From Rhizophlyctis rosea (lineage: Eukaryota > Chytridiomycota > Chytridiomycetes > Rhizophlyctidales > Rhizophlyctidaceae), in the NCBI GenBank assembly GCA_027596075.1, contig JADGJC010000123.1:40770-104769 (forward strand): 64,000 nt of DNA, written 5' to 3'. Numbering within the stretch: the stretch's first letter is position 1; every line of letters starts with the position of its first letter. The notes beneath the pieces are model-generated. The model searched no databases, was not told the origin of the DNA, and worked only from the letters and a program-made list of their open reading frames with translations. Shown one piece after another: positions 36,639-46,989 of this stretch. A program made the translations under genes and the position numbers.

Positions 36639-38317
36639 TCAGTCCAATAATAACCTTATCAAAGACCTTATCTTCCACAAACCTACCATCAAAACACTCA
36701 TCCCCGCACACGCCATCACAACATCAAAGTGCGGCACCTTAATCATCTGACCCCTAGCATACAAAACTGTCCACAGACTCTGCAACCCCTTCGGCAGAAC
36801 ATACATCGCTAACTCCGACCGCCGTTGCTTCGCCTCAATAAAAATGGACATAGCGCAAGCTACGCCAAAAATATAATACGCTGCTTTGTGATCCTCCCTC
36901 CACAGATGCCAGTACTTGATTGCGTTGCGGTGAAAGCATATTAGGGACATGTAGATGAATACGTAGGTTGCGAGGAAGGCGGAGGAGCGAGCGGTTGATT
37001 GGAGGTTGCGTTGGATTATGGGTAGGGGCCTGATGACGGTGCTGTCAGACGAACGCCCACCAATTGAGGCCCTGAAAAGACTCACCGCTTGAGCAAAGCA
37101 TCTGTCTTCAACAACAACATGGGCACAAAATTCAATGCGGCATAAATTGGTGAGGTCGTCAAGAAGACTTTGATCCACAAAGCAGAATTGTACCGCCAAC
37201 AATGTTGCGTTCGTGGATGCAAAACGCTACAGGGTACGACAGGCATCTTTCCGCCGCAATCGTTGTAATATTCTAGAAAGCGTGCCTTAGATCCCGGGGA
37301 TCCTCGATTATCTGCAATGGTTCGAATGATGTCTGCTGCTGATGGGTAGCCGTCACCATTTTCCAACGCGCGGACGTTCTGTCGATTGATGCTTAGCGAG
37401 TTTGCGGGCATCCGTGCGGTTTTGATCATCCATGAGTAATATTCCTTTGGTATCGTCATGGGTTGCATAACAAATGCTGCGACATGACCAAAAATCCGGG
37501 CATGAGTTGCTTTCCGCGGCCATATCGGGTGTTGATACATACCATACATTATACTTGCGCATGCAATGATAAACAGCACGGAATCTCCATGCGTAAAACT
37601 GAACAGCTCTCTCGACTTGAGGAGATTATATGCGGCTTGCATACCGCGCACAAACAGCTGCTGTGCGATTCCCACCCGATTGTCGGGATGTTCGAACAAA
37701 ATGGCGAGTCCAGCAATACAGCCTGTACATAATATGACATCAAAATCCAGTAGAGCTCATGATATACAGCGGCGTTGCTCTTATGTACCTGCGATCGCTC
37801 CATTCCACTTCGATTGACGTTTACGATAGAAAAGCAGCGAATTATTGATAAGCTTCCATGCGCACGCAAATCCTCCGACCATGGATGCAAATCGACGCGG
37901 CTCTAACGCAAAGAAAGCCTGGATAGCAGATCTAAACGTCGCTCTGCGGACGCCTGTGTTCATGAGTTATGCTTTGATAGTTTTGCCGAACGAACCCAAG
38001 CCTGGAACAAATTGGACCAGACGCGCCGTCTCTCTGTCAAGTGCTTACCGCTTACGAGCTACCCGTATTAGTCGTATTGCAAACGCAACACCTCCTCGCA
38101 TACAATACGCTATTAGGAACGACCTCACTCCACCTTTGGCAGCGTGCCGCACAATATGTTGCCACGATTTCCATTGTGGAGGTGTGAAAGGGACGGGGCC
38201 ACGTGGTAAAGCTGGAGCGGGTGACGAGGAACCGATATCTATGGGCCGCGGTTCTGTTGCGAGCGACCGAAGATCAGGATAAGAACCTGTCGAAGATGCC
38301 TGGTCCTGTTTTGACAT
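36639..38317 (-). CDS. TMEM135-like membrane protein
   Basis: Four exons on the minus strand (38317-38049, 37943-37789, 37722-37086, 37029-36639) join in phase and give 483 residues. The start is the ATG at 38317 (MSKQDQ); an in-frame ATG at 38464 is less likely because the stretch between looks like leader. A Ser/Pro-rich tail precedes several membrane segments. TMEM135 landmarks include the CIAGLAILFEHPDNR segment, PIWPRKATHA, the VVPCSVLHPRTQHC motif with its Pro-Cys and Cys residues, and a late helix-rich end (ATYVFIYMSLICF, then VVMACAGMSVLMVG). Animal TMEM135 acts in peroxisomes, mitochondria and lipid droplets. A peroxisomal role would suit the ABCD transporter 6 kb away, but linkage is not evidence. 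Confidence 0.85.
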
Positions 38318-38523
38318 GGTCACGATGAGAAGGTTAGAGTGAAGAAAGAGAACGCGCCAGGCGAAGGGTGGGAGTTGTTTCACCCCATGCTTCAAGTTCA
38401 AGATCATTCCAGTGATGTCACTGTGCCCCGGCTGTCTCATGACTGCGCCGCGTGGATGTGCCACAATTTGGGATCATCTCTTGGCGGGCCCAATCCAATG
38501 AGATGACTGCACTGGACGGCAAC

Positions 38524-38531
38524 TATAAATA
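38524..38531 (+). promoter_or_regulatory. TATA box
   Basis: TATAAATA lies in the divergent region between the TMEM135-like gene and the PH-like gene. It is about 240 bases upstream of the ATG at 38764, with a pyrimidine-rich tract following. Confidence 0.5.
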
Positions 38532-38763
38532 GGACCCTGATCGGGTGCTTTTCTCAATCTATTCACTTCTTCCTTGGCTTCATCTCCGCTCGTTTTAGGT
38601 GAAAGCTCCCATTTACACTATTTTGTACGTTCAAAAGAATTGTTTGTTCCGATGGAAAGGTCCCAATCGACACCTGAGCTCATCGCAGGACAGGTTCATT
38701 CCGGATATTTGTACAAAGTACAGTAAGGGCAAGCATGCCTACCTTTCGTCAAATGCGTCATAC

Positions 38764-40818
38764 ATGATTCTTGAGACTTATCATTACTATTGTTTCAACG
38801 TTTTGTCTCCCACCACCCTTCCCGTCGAAATCAAAATTGCTCACGACTTGCAGAGATCCCGCTCAAAAAAGAACCGCTGGTTTCGTCGACATTTCCGCTG
38901 GGATGGATCATACCTCTCCTACCACCACACGCATGAGGCAACATCCGCTCAAAAATGGCGTGTTCACATATCGGAGATTGAGCGCATCGTAATGCTGGGA
39001 CAAACCGTGCCCGCTGATCCCGCAAAGGCAGCTGACCCCTCAACAAATCGCTTGTCAGCATCCACTATTGTGTGCCTTCCGCATACACGATTCGGGGATG
39101 GGGACTCACCGGTGTACATGTTCGCCATACGGCTGAAAAGCGATGGTGGATCTCTTGAGGTGGCATCAAGAAGAAAGGAGCGCATTGATGAATGGGTTAG
39201 CGTGCTATCCCGAGGGTTGTATGCAGGATGGTTGGCGGGGATTGAAGGAACGGGCGGTCTGGAAGTTCAAGGGAGTGCCATCAAGCGCATGAGGCCACGG
39301 ACCAAGGCCGGGGACGGGAAAGGATCCGGCACCAGCAGCAGGGCTGCAAGTCGCGCAGGTAGCTCTGGAAGATTAACACCAGAACCCATATCTGATGCCC
39401 AACCCGAGATGCCTTTTGATGTAGACGCCTTGGCGGAACAGATTGCTAATTTAGATAATTGGGCGGAGGATCCTAGAAGGATTCTGCGGAGAAGTGGTGG
39501 AATAGATAGTACTGGTGTCAGAAGTGGTGACACCTCACCAGCTGAATTCACCATGTCGATCGAATCTTTAGCGGAGCTCTCACATCAGGCAACAGGCACA
39601 CTAGATAGATCTCCATCTGTAGGTTTCCGGGACCGCACATCATCTCTTCCGGGCAGTCCGACTCCGTCACGCCTGCAATTTGAACGAGTAGTGGGCCTCC
39701 GGAATCAAGAAGGTTCATCTCACCGTCGAAACTTGTCGGCAACTGGTTCGTTGGACTCACTCAATTGGAGCGAGGACGGAAAGAGGTTGTCTGGAGCCAG
39801 TAGCCGCCCACCTGCAACTCCACTTCCGGAGCTCCCATCGAAAGCCGGCTCGTCCCGAGATTCTGTCAACAGTCTTCGGAAGTCAAATCCTCCGATGACA
39901 CCTCTGCCATTAGCTCCGGGTGACGGAGAACAGGATAGAAGGGCAGCATCAAGTCCCAGAGGTTCGCTTTCAAGAGGCCGCCTCCCATCAACGGAGGCAC
40001 CAAAGCATACCATACCACTGTCGGACAGTGATAGTCTACCACGTGGAAGTAGTATGAAGCGGTTCCCTTCCGCCGATCGACTATCTAGTCTCTTAGACAA
40101 ACTGGCTAAATCTCAAGACATGTCTCCCGAAGCCTTCTCCTCAGCCGCATCAACAACAAGCAGCAGCAGTCGGCCACCCTCAAACGTCAGCGTCGCCCCA
40201 CTTTACCAACCTCCGCCCTCCACACTCCAGCCAGGGACATCAGTCCTCCCAACACCCGCAAACCTTCCACCCCTCCCAACCGATACAACAACAACAACCT
40301 CCTACTCACCCTCCAACCCCTCCTTCGACCTCTGCCACACCCTCCTCTGCACAACCCGCACCCTCCTCTCCCAATCCCTAACCTCCCCCACAAACCCCAC
40401 CCCACCAACAAAAGACATAATCCCCGACCAAATAATCAGCGTCGTGAAATACGCCCTCTCAATCCACACCTACCTCACCCGCGAAGAAGACGACGAGTGG
40501 GAGGCGCGTGTATCCTCCTCCTCAGATCACATCACCACCACCAACAGTGAATCCACCTCCTCTCAAAACGCGCGAACAAAAGCAAAACGGAAGGCATTGG
40601 ATGAGTTCCGGACTGCTAGTGAGGATTTAGCGCGCCGGACGAGGGATTATGTTGCTGTTTTGGCGAGTTTGGAGGGCAGTGGGGAGGGTGGAGGGAGGAA
40701 GGGACGGCCGATTTCGCAGCATAGTGTTGTTGTTGATGTTATGGAGGCTACTGATGTGCTTTTGATGCGGTTGGCGCAGATTAGGCAGTTGTTTGATGGA
40801 GTTGGGGTGAAGGAGTAA
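38764..40818 (+). CDS. PH-like domain protein with long Ser-rich region
   Basis: One long exon; from the first ATG (38764) it encodes 684 residues. The frame is open upstream to a GTG at 38599, so an upstream start or exon is possible. Near the start, a PH-like domain is suggested by the basic RWFRRHFRWDGSYLSY strand pair, WRVHISEIERIVML, FAIRLKSD and a closing helix with an invariant-type Trp (ERIDEWVSVLSRGLYAGWL). PH domains bind phosphoinositides or proteins at membranes. A region of about 400 residues rich in Ser/Pro/Arg follows, with many RSSS- and SLPR-type sites, then a helical C-terminal part. I do not recognise the full architecture. Confidence 0.65.
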   Translation: MILETYHYYCFNVLSPTTLPVEIKIAHDLQRSRSKKNRWFRRHFRWDGSYLSYHHTHEATSAQKWRVHISEIERIVMLGQTVPADPAKAADPSTNRLSASTIVCLPHTRFGDGDSPVYMFAIRLKSDGGSLEVASRRKERIDEWVSVLSRGLYAGWLAGIEGTGGLEVQGSAIKRMRPRTKAGDGKGSGTSSRAASRAGSSGRLTPEPISDAQPEMPFDVDALAEQIANLDNWAEDPRRILRRSGGIDSTGVRSGDTSPAEFTMSIESLAELSHQATGTLDRSPSVGFRDRTSSLPGSPTPSRLQFERVVGLRNQEGSSHRRNLSATGSLDSLNWSEDGKRLSGASSRPPATPLPELPSKAGSSRDSVNSLRKSNPPMTPLPLAPGDGEQDRRAASSPRGSLSRGRLPSTEAPKHTIPLSDSDSLPRGSSMKRFPSADRLSSLLDKLAKSQDMSPEAFSSAASTTSSSSRPPSNVSVAPLYQPPPSTLQPGTSVLPTPANLPPLPTDTTTTTSYSPSNPSFDLCHTLLCTTRTLLSQSLTSPTNPTPPTKDIIPDQIISVVKYALSIHTYLTREEDDEWEARVSSSSDHITTTNSESTSSQNARTKAKRKALDEFRTASEDLARRTRDYVAVLASLEGSGEGGGRKGRPISQHSVVVDVMEATDVLLMRLAQIRQLFDGVGVKE

Positions 40819-41155
40819 TATGATTTCGTTGGTTGGTTATTGGATTTATTTGAATGCATCGGTTGTTTTTGACAATAGCATGCTGGATGACATGTAATCA
40901 ACACCACGGGAAGGTGCTTGAGATGGGTCTGCATCACAGCCCGTTCATGTAAACCAGCATTTCAAGAGTCATCATTCGCCTTCGTTGTCGCAGCGCGTTG
41001 AGAGCGGACCAATTAGCGACCTATGCATACTAAATAGATGTTCGCCAGATCACAGCATCATTGTCTGGAGACACTCGACCCGTCTACTTGGCATAGTCGT
41101 TAGGCAACGGTACTAGCAACATTGCTTTGTTTGTACGAGAATGTCTCTGCTATCC

Positions 41156-41777
41156 TTATCGCATCAGCACATCATCATCAGCCTGCAGCGTCATATGGTG
41201 CATAGCTGACGAGAGTGGGTCTTCTTCCGTATAATAGTCTGTCCCATGCGTGGCGTCAATTGTATCTCCGCCTTCCATTCCCAGCTGAGTATGTTGTCAG
41301 TTTTACCATCAAATGGGAACACCCGAATATGAATGGAAACTTGCCCCCGCTGGTGTCTGGTTCTCTGCGATACGCAGACCATCATATAAGTACCGCATAT
41401 GTATGATGGGGACACCCATCCTTTCCGCATGTACTTCCATTAGTTTGCGAAATCGAGTTGTGGGTCTCATTCTGACGTCTGGAGGGATAGTTGCAGTAAC
41501 TAAGAAGATATTCCCGTATATTGAAGGGTCTTGAACAAATTTATATCCAGGGTTACTTACGGGTTAGGGCTCCAAGATAGTCAACCATCAGACTCATCAA
41601 CTAATCAGAAGCAACGACAGAAGTGACATACGTGAGTTGGAGTCGGCAAAGGACTGAGAGTTGTGGAACTCTCAAGAGCGCACGCAACGAGAGTCCTACC
41701 AGAGGTCTTTCATTCGTCAAGTCCGAAGCTTCAGTCTGCGTGCCCGTCGATTGTTGAGCGTTGCTGGTTGTGTGCAT
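41156..41777 (-). CDS. SUMO-like protein without C-terminal diglycine (copy 1)
   Basis: Four exons on the minus strand (41777-41700, 41600-41561, 41478-41345, 41284-41156) join in phase to give 126 residues. The ubiquitin-like fold with SUMO features is clear: VRMRPTTRFRKLM on strand 2/helix, RYLYDGLRIAENQTP (SUMO consensus RFLYDG-R-I--xQTP) and LGMEGGDTIDA. In SUMO proper, a Gly-Gly processing site follows within about ten residues. Here it is absent and replaced by a 30-residue tail ending LQADDDVLMR. The start ATG at 41777 is nine codons upstream of the copy 2 start position, where this copy has TCG. Intron 3 has a GC donor (GCAAGT). Conjugation is not expected; a role in non-covalent binding is inferred. 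Confidence 0.75.
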
Positions 41778-42490
41778 GGCGTAGATGCCCGTGTTATCAC
41801 TTTGATAGCTTTTGTTAGGGCATCAGATGGTCTGGTGAAGTCGAGACGAAGGGTGGGGATGGTGCATGGGAAAGAGATGAGCGAGGAATCGAGGATGCGC
41901 AGCAATGGATGGCGAAGTTCCGGTGATTGATGCGCCTTATGCGCATAATCGGAGCAGATGTGAGTCTTGACATTCATTTTGACACGTGCCACTGCGGGCC
42001 CTTCTGCCAAATCAAACTAATCAATGGACGGCCGCGTTCGTGTTTACTATGTTTACTATGTTTGGACACAATGTTTGTTTTGTGAGCGACTAATGCGCTC
42101 CTTGATATAATCCTCCACTTCACCACGGCACAACCTATTGTGATATGCTTCAATGTTCATTGCACGTCAATAAGTTCATTTATGTGGGAGCAAATGTTCA
42201 ATTTGCCCAGCGTTGAAAAGATGCCCAACCCTGAGACGCGTGGGTCCCGCCTGCCCTGACTTGATCTGGAGGATTGATTGGAAACCTATCCCTCTGAACT
42301 GTCTGATGCGGCAAAATGTCAGCAGCATACGGGTATGGACGGAAGCACAGAATCTAAACATGTTACTGCTTGACTGTCTAGATATGATTCTAAGCTTACG
42401 GAAACCCTTCGGTTTATTGAACCGACTGAGGATTGTGAACTGACACACTGCAAAGATGCTACAAAAACATCAGCCCTATCCTTACTATTC

Positions 42491-43091
42491 CTATTGCATC
42501 ACCACATCATCATCAGCCTGCAGCGCCATATGGTCCATAGCCGACAAAAGTTGATGAACAACCCCCCGCTCGAAATGGATTGTAGCGCCGTCTTCCATTC
42601 CCAACTGCATCCACGGCGGCAACAGGGTCAAAAATATGAAATCACGAACACGACTCACATCAGCACAAAACAACGAAACTTACGCTCGCAGGAGTTTGGT
42701 CGGATCGGATGGGCGTGCCGTTGTATGTGTAAACGAATTGAGTAAGGTCGACGCTAGTCACTTCGACATGCTTTGCGATCAGTTTACGAAGGGGGACCCT
42801 GGGTCTCATCTTGAAGTCTATCAAAGTGGTTCAGGAGAAAGAACGTGGAGTGTGTGGGAACTATGTGAACCCCTCCCGGGTCATCGGTTCAACACCATGT
42901 GCACCTACATATCTTGCCTCCATAGTCGTTGACAACTATTGTTATCCACTGTGGAAATGGGAAGGCAGATGTCAGTGTATATTGTCAATGTATCTTTGCG
43001 GACAATAAAGCCGTGGGGGCTGCTTTGGACAAATACGCACATCGGTCCTTCCGTTTGTCGAGTTTGACGCTTCATTCTGTGTGCCCGTCAT
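42491..43091 (-). CDS. SUMO-like protein without C-terminal diglycine (copy 2)
   Basis: Four exons on the minus strand (43091-43041, 42948-42909, 42817-42684, 42604-42491) give 112 residues. Exons 2 and 3 have exactly the same lengths (40 and 134 bases) as in copy 1. The first strands read ITIVVNDYGGKI and YFKMRPRVPLRKLI, like SUMO beta-1/beta-2 and the helix start. Then come YTYNGTPIRSDQTP and LGMEDGATIHF. The consensus LYDG is replaced by TYNG. As in copy 1 there is no Gly-Gly, and the tail ends LQADDDVVMQ, almost the same as copy 1. The conserved tail suggests selection on something other than conjugation. The start is the ATG at 43091; the frame is open further upstream without a better start. 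Confidence 0.75.
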
Positions 43092-43575
43092 TTGTTGAGC
43101 GTTGGTGGTTGCGTGCGTTTTTGACGTTTTTGTATGGTTGTAGGAATGTGGTCGCTTGTACTGGTGGTTGACGCTCTGTTTACGGTCGAAAAAGGAAGAG
43201 GTATGCGCGTTGCCAACTTTATAAGGTAGCGTGGGAAAGAGATGAACGCTGGGGATGCGCAGCACAGGATGGCAAAGTAGCAAGTCATGCCGCCTATGCG
43301 CATGAATGGCTCAGAGTTACGGTCGTGTGGCAAGTTGTACTAACACCTAACATCATGAAGTGAAACCGCGTCGGGTTATGGGATAAGTTCTGCTTGCTCA
43401 TGCGAACATACGTCTGTTGTAGCGGAAAAGTGGCATGTAACGAGGCACGGTCGTGACATACATATGGTCATTGACTGTGAAAGGAAAGGGGTGTCGATTG
43501 AAAATACATCCCATTGATAGCTAACATTTAAACCATCACCACAGCACGCTCTCACTGACTATACGAGTAAACACC

Positions 43576-45260
43576 ATGTCCACCGTCTCCTCACTCAAAC
43601 TCAGCAGCAAACGTACTTCACAAAGCCTCAAACCAACCACCTCTAAGAATAAAACGCACGGCATGGACCAAGACATCGAACGTCTTCAGCTTACGCATGA
43701 GCGGCAGTGTGCGGCATACGAGGAACAGATCCGGCAGTTGACTCGGCAAAAGGACAGCTTGTTTGATGAGAATGCTAAGAAGGAGAAGGAGTTGAAAAGG
43801 TTGAGTAGGGAGCGTGCGGCGGTGAAGGTGCGTTTGTGTAAGAAGAGAGGAGTATGGAAAGGTGTGGGAAGCGGGAACAACCTCATTTCTCCTTTTCTGT
43901 GTTTGTAATGGAGTCTATACCGACCCTCATTGACCAACAAACTCGTGATGCGAATCACTCTGCTTCTTGATGACGACTACAGATGCCCGAGACATCAACA
44001 AATCTATCAACATCACAATCGCAACGACTCCAACGCAAAATCGAACAACTCGAATCCCTCCACGCCAAAATTCAAGCCACAAACACCGAACTCCAATCCC
44101 AAATCGAGAGTCACGTCACCAACGAAATGAACCTCCTTGATTCGCAGGCCACTCTCTTGGCCAAAATGGAGATCCTCACAAAAGAAAACTCCTCCCTCAC
44201 CGCCGCCAAAAATGACCTCGAAGGCACCTTCAACAACATCAAACTCGAACTGACGCAAAAGACGGAAGAATTCAGCGTCGGCAAGGCCAAATGGGCTGCG
44301 GAGAAGGAGAGACTCGAGGCTGAGAACGCGACGCTCAACGAAACCAAATGCCAATTAGAAAAAGACCGCGCAATCGAGGCGGCCAGATCCGTCCAATCAA
44401 TCGCAGACATTGCTAGCAAAAACTTCAATCTGCAATCGCAGCTGGCAAATCTCGAACAACGCCTAGACCAAACAACCCTCGAACGCACCGACGCCATCAC
44501 CTCCCTCACCTCCCTCCGAAGAGCCTACGACCGCCTCCAAAACGAAGCGCACCTCTCCGCCACTACTCAGACCTCCCAATGCCAAGCCCACCTTCACCGC
44601 ATGGCCGAATTGGAATCCAAACTTCAGCGCTCTCAGGCCGAAAACGCAGCCCTTATCAAAAAACACGCGAGTTTCAGTGCTGCGTTGACGAAACTGAAGG
44701 ACCAGATGCGGCAATTGGAGGAGAAACAGCAGTCGCGGTCGCGGGGTGAGGATCGGCAGGGGGATTGGGTCGTGGTGAAGAAGGGGCAGGCGGGTGGAGA
44801 TGTGGGTTGTGGGAATGTTCCTGGAACGTCTCACGTAGTGACGAATACTCCGGTGAGTCACGTTTGGTTCGTGAAAAGCATAGAGCCATAGTGAAAAGAC
44901 TGATGTCAATGTCCATAGTATTACTACCCTGCACAACACGGACCTCACCCATACTACGCTCAAATGATGCCTCATCCCCTCGGTCCGGTCTGTCAATCAT
45001 ACCCACCAGGACCCACCCCCACCTATTCCCCTGCGGACGCTTTCACACTCGCGCCTCGTCCATCATCCGCCATCAAGATCACCACTCCCCAAGGCCACGC
45101 AGTAAGCCTACCAGCCGCGCAACCGCAACAACAACCAAAGTACTCAACCACTGCTACTCCGCCCGCTTCACCTGATGCGAAATCGACGACCGTCGTCATC
45201 AAGAACCCTGAAACGGGAGAAATTATTGGTGGCGTGAAGTATGAAGATGTGTTGAGGTGA
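43576..45260 (+). CDS. Long coiled-coil protein, function unknown
   Basis: Three exons (43576-43827, 43983-44852, 44919-45260) join at phase 0 each time and give 487 residues. After a Ser/Lys-rich start, nearly continuous heptads run from about residue 30 to 350 (for example ELTQKTEEFSVGKAKWAAEK and LEQRLDQTTLERTDAITSL). The C-terminal 115 residues are Pro/Tyr/His-rich and unstructured, ending with NPETGEIIGGVKYEDVLR. No catalytic domain is seen. A scaffold or cytoskeleton-linked role is plausible, but I do not recognise a family. All three junctions have consensus donors and acceptors. Confidence 0.8.
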
Positions 45261-45358
45261 GGGAAAGGGTTTTGGGTATTGTTTCAAAGTTGGGTTGGGT
45301 CAGATAGTGGAAGTTCTTGTTGGTGTAGGTCAAAGTCCGGGTTGCAAGCTGTACCGAG

Positions 45359-45596
45359 CAAGAAATATGCACAGCAGTTTTCTCGAACACACACTCTCGT
45401 ATAAAGCTCTATGCCGGATTCGAACCGACTCAACAACTCCCACAAGGAAATAAGACGTTTACCAGAAACAGAGCAAAGGAAACATGCCCAGCAATTCTCT
45501 CAAACACACACTTTATGTAAAGCTCTGTGCCGGATTCGAACCGACTCACCAACTCCCACAAGGAAAGAAGGCGTTTACCAGAACCAGAGCAAAAAA
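45359..45596 (-). repeat. Two tandem tRNA-like units, 116-base period
   Basis: Units at 45406-45474 and 45522-45590 (69 bases each on the minus strand) end with a perfect B-box/T-arm (GTCGGTTCGAATCCGGC), whose five-base stem pairs. The 5' GCTCTG and 3' CAGAGC or TAGAGC ends pair as an acceptor stem (seven pairs with one G-U in the first unit, six in the second). The D-arm and anticodon arm do not fold well, and no typical A-box is seen. If numbered from the T-arm the loop would give TGT, but the stem is poor. On the plus strand, the second copy is followed by an A-rich tract. A tRNA relic or tRNA-derived SINE fragment is likelier than a working tRNA gene. Confidence 0.5.
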
Positions 45597-46989
45597 AAAG
45601 AGGACCCACACCAGGTGTTGCGATCACATTGAGAGGTCCATGTTCGACAAGTCGTTTACGACGGCTGAGGGACTGAAGCACCTTCCCTCGGTCCGTCCAG
45701 GAGGACACGGCCGGAAGATACTAACAGTATGCAGGGGTCGTCGACATGAAGATGGAAGGTTTAACCACTCAATAAACCGAGAGATATGAACTCCCGTTGC
45801 AATTGCCCGAAGGACCATGCATATGTAACACACGCCAAAAGCTTTACAGATAAATGCAGTTCAGGACCAAGCACGAGGTCGCGGCGGCATACTGCAGACG
45901 CCAACATTTCACTTCCAAATGTCCAACTAAGGCACAACCATAACCGTAGGTTATGGCCTGGGAGGTGTGTGGAAGGAGTGATAGAAGGCACGATACAGCA
46001 GCGGACGCTAGTCGCCGTACCCCCACCACTGACACGATGCAGGTAGTGGGAGTACACAGTTTTGCACGGCATGTCGCCGGGGCGCCATTTGACTGTCTCA
46101 ACACCTATCCCAAGGTGCTGCGCGAAGGCAGAGAGCACAGAATAAGGCAAACCAGCCCCAAAGTTATGAGAACCCAACCGATTGGTACTGAACTGCAGTG
46201 ATGAAAAGTTCGAACACGTTTGATACCCTTCCTGGCTCTAAGATGCAATACCGTACTTGAGTAGCCCCGCAGCCCGTTGAAGGACCGCCTAGAGATTTAC
46301 GGACAAATTTCCGGAAGCGTGCCTCGAGGAGACACTGAATGACTAGCACCGATGACAACAATACAGGTCGTCACGGCGGGATGCCTCCCCGTTCCAAGTG
46401 ATTGACTTAGGGCACCAGGAAGGAACCCTCAGATGCAACACAAACGAGTTCGAAATTCTGAAGAGAAAGAAGGAAAGAAATGATGGGCAGTCGGTTGTGC
46501 TTGGTCCTTATCAAAATTCAAAAGTGCACTTGTCCATCGCTGACGTGATACGTGTGGCTTGTGCAAAAGCCACAGTCAACGCCACCAACACCAGGGTCCA
46601 ATGTGACATCCCCAGACAAATCATCGTGCAAGCAGAGGTAGTAGCGTTAGCGAACTATTGCTTTGTAAATATCGGTAAAGGTATACTTTCTACCAATATC
46701 TTCTTATGCGGAAAGCATCAAACACAACACAAAAGCGTGCTTAAAAGTGTCAAATTGAACTCTTCCAAATGCGGTCCATGAATGCTATGTTTACTTGGTC
46801 GCCGCTTCGTCGTCCGTCGCCCCAACCTGCCAAGTTCCCACACTTCCCGTACGCTTACTCCATTTCAAAAAGGGTCCGTATGCCCAACCCTTCGAAGACC
46901 GGCTTCCTTTTCGTGTGCTGACATGCATCTCCTACACAGACTGCGCAAATTTGTAGCAAAACATCAAAACCAAAAGAGCCTGCAGATCG
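45597..46989. other. Intergenic, no supported gene
   Basis: A plus-strand open frame at 46398-46781 is fairly long but shows no motif, and I do not call it. A short frame near 46768-46914 looks coding-like in composition and may be an upstream piece of the Crinkler-like relic. Confidence 0.4.

Larger units (their letters stand above)
41150..43310. repeat. Tandem segmental duplication (about 1.3 kb spacing) carrying two SUMO-like genes
   Basis: Segments about 41150-42000 and 42480-43310 are related along their length. Shared blocks include the 3' coding end (ATCATCATCAGCCTGCAGCG), exon 1 (GACGGGCAC) and the upstream GTGGGAAAGAGATGA and GGATGCGCAGCA blocks beyond the start codons. Intron sequences have diverged far more than exons. 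A spacer of about 480 bases (42001-42480) is not clearly part of either copy. Confidence 0.8.

Noticed and set aside
38599..38763. Starting the PH-like protein at the upstream GTG
   Set aside because: GTG is not a normal fungal start, the segment follows a TATA box at leader distance, and it lacks coding character. I kept the ATG at 38764 but noted the open frame.
41561..41600. Starting SUMO-like copy 1 at the ATG in exon 2 (41597)
   Set aside because: An upstream exon (41777-41700) is open, matches exon 1 of copy 2 codon for codon over 17 codons and has its own in-frame ATG and donor, so the longer model is better.
42176..42448. Open frames on both strands between the two SUMO-like copies
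   Set aside because: I checked for a third SUMO-like copy. The plus-strand frame has a leucine-rich patch but no SUMO motifs, and the minus-strand frame has none either.
45522..45590. Calling a functional tRNA-Thr (TGT) gene
   Set aside because: The T-arm and acceptor stem fit, but the anticodon and D stems do not pair, there is no A-box, and no T-run terminator follows on the minus strand.
46398..46781. A 127-codon plus-strand open frame
   Set aside because: No recognised motif, and it does not splice in phase with the Crinkler-like segments downstream.
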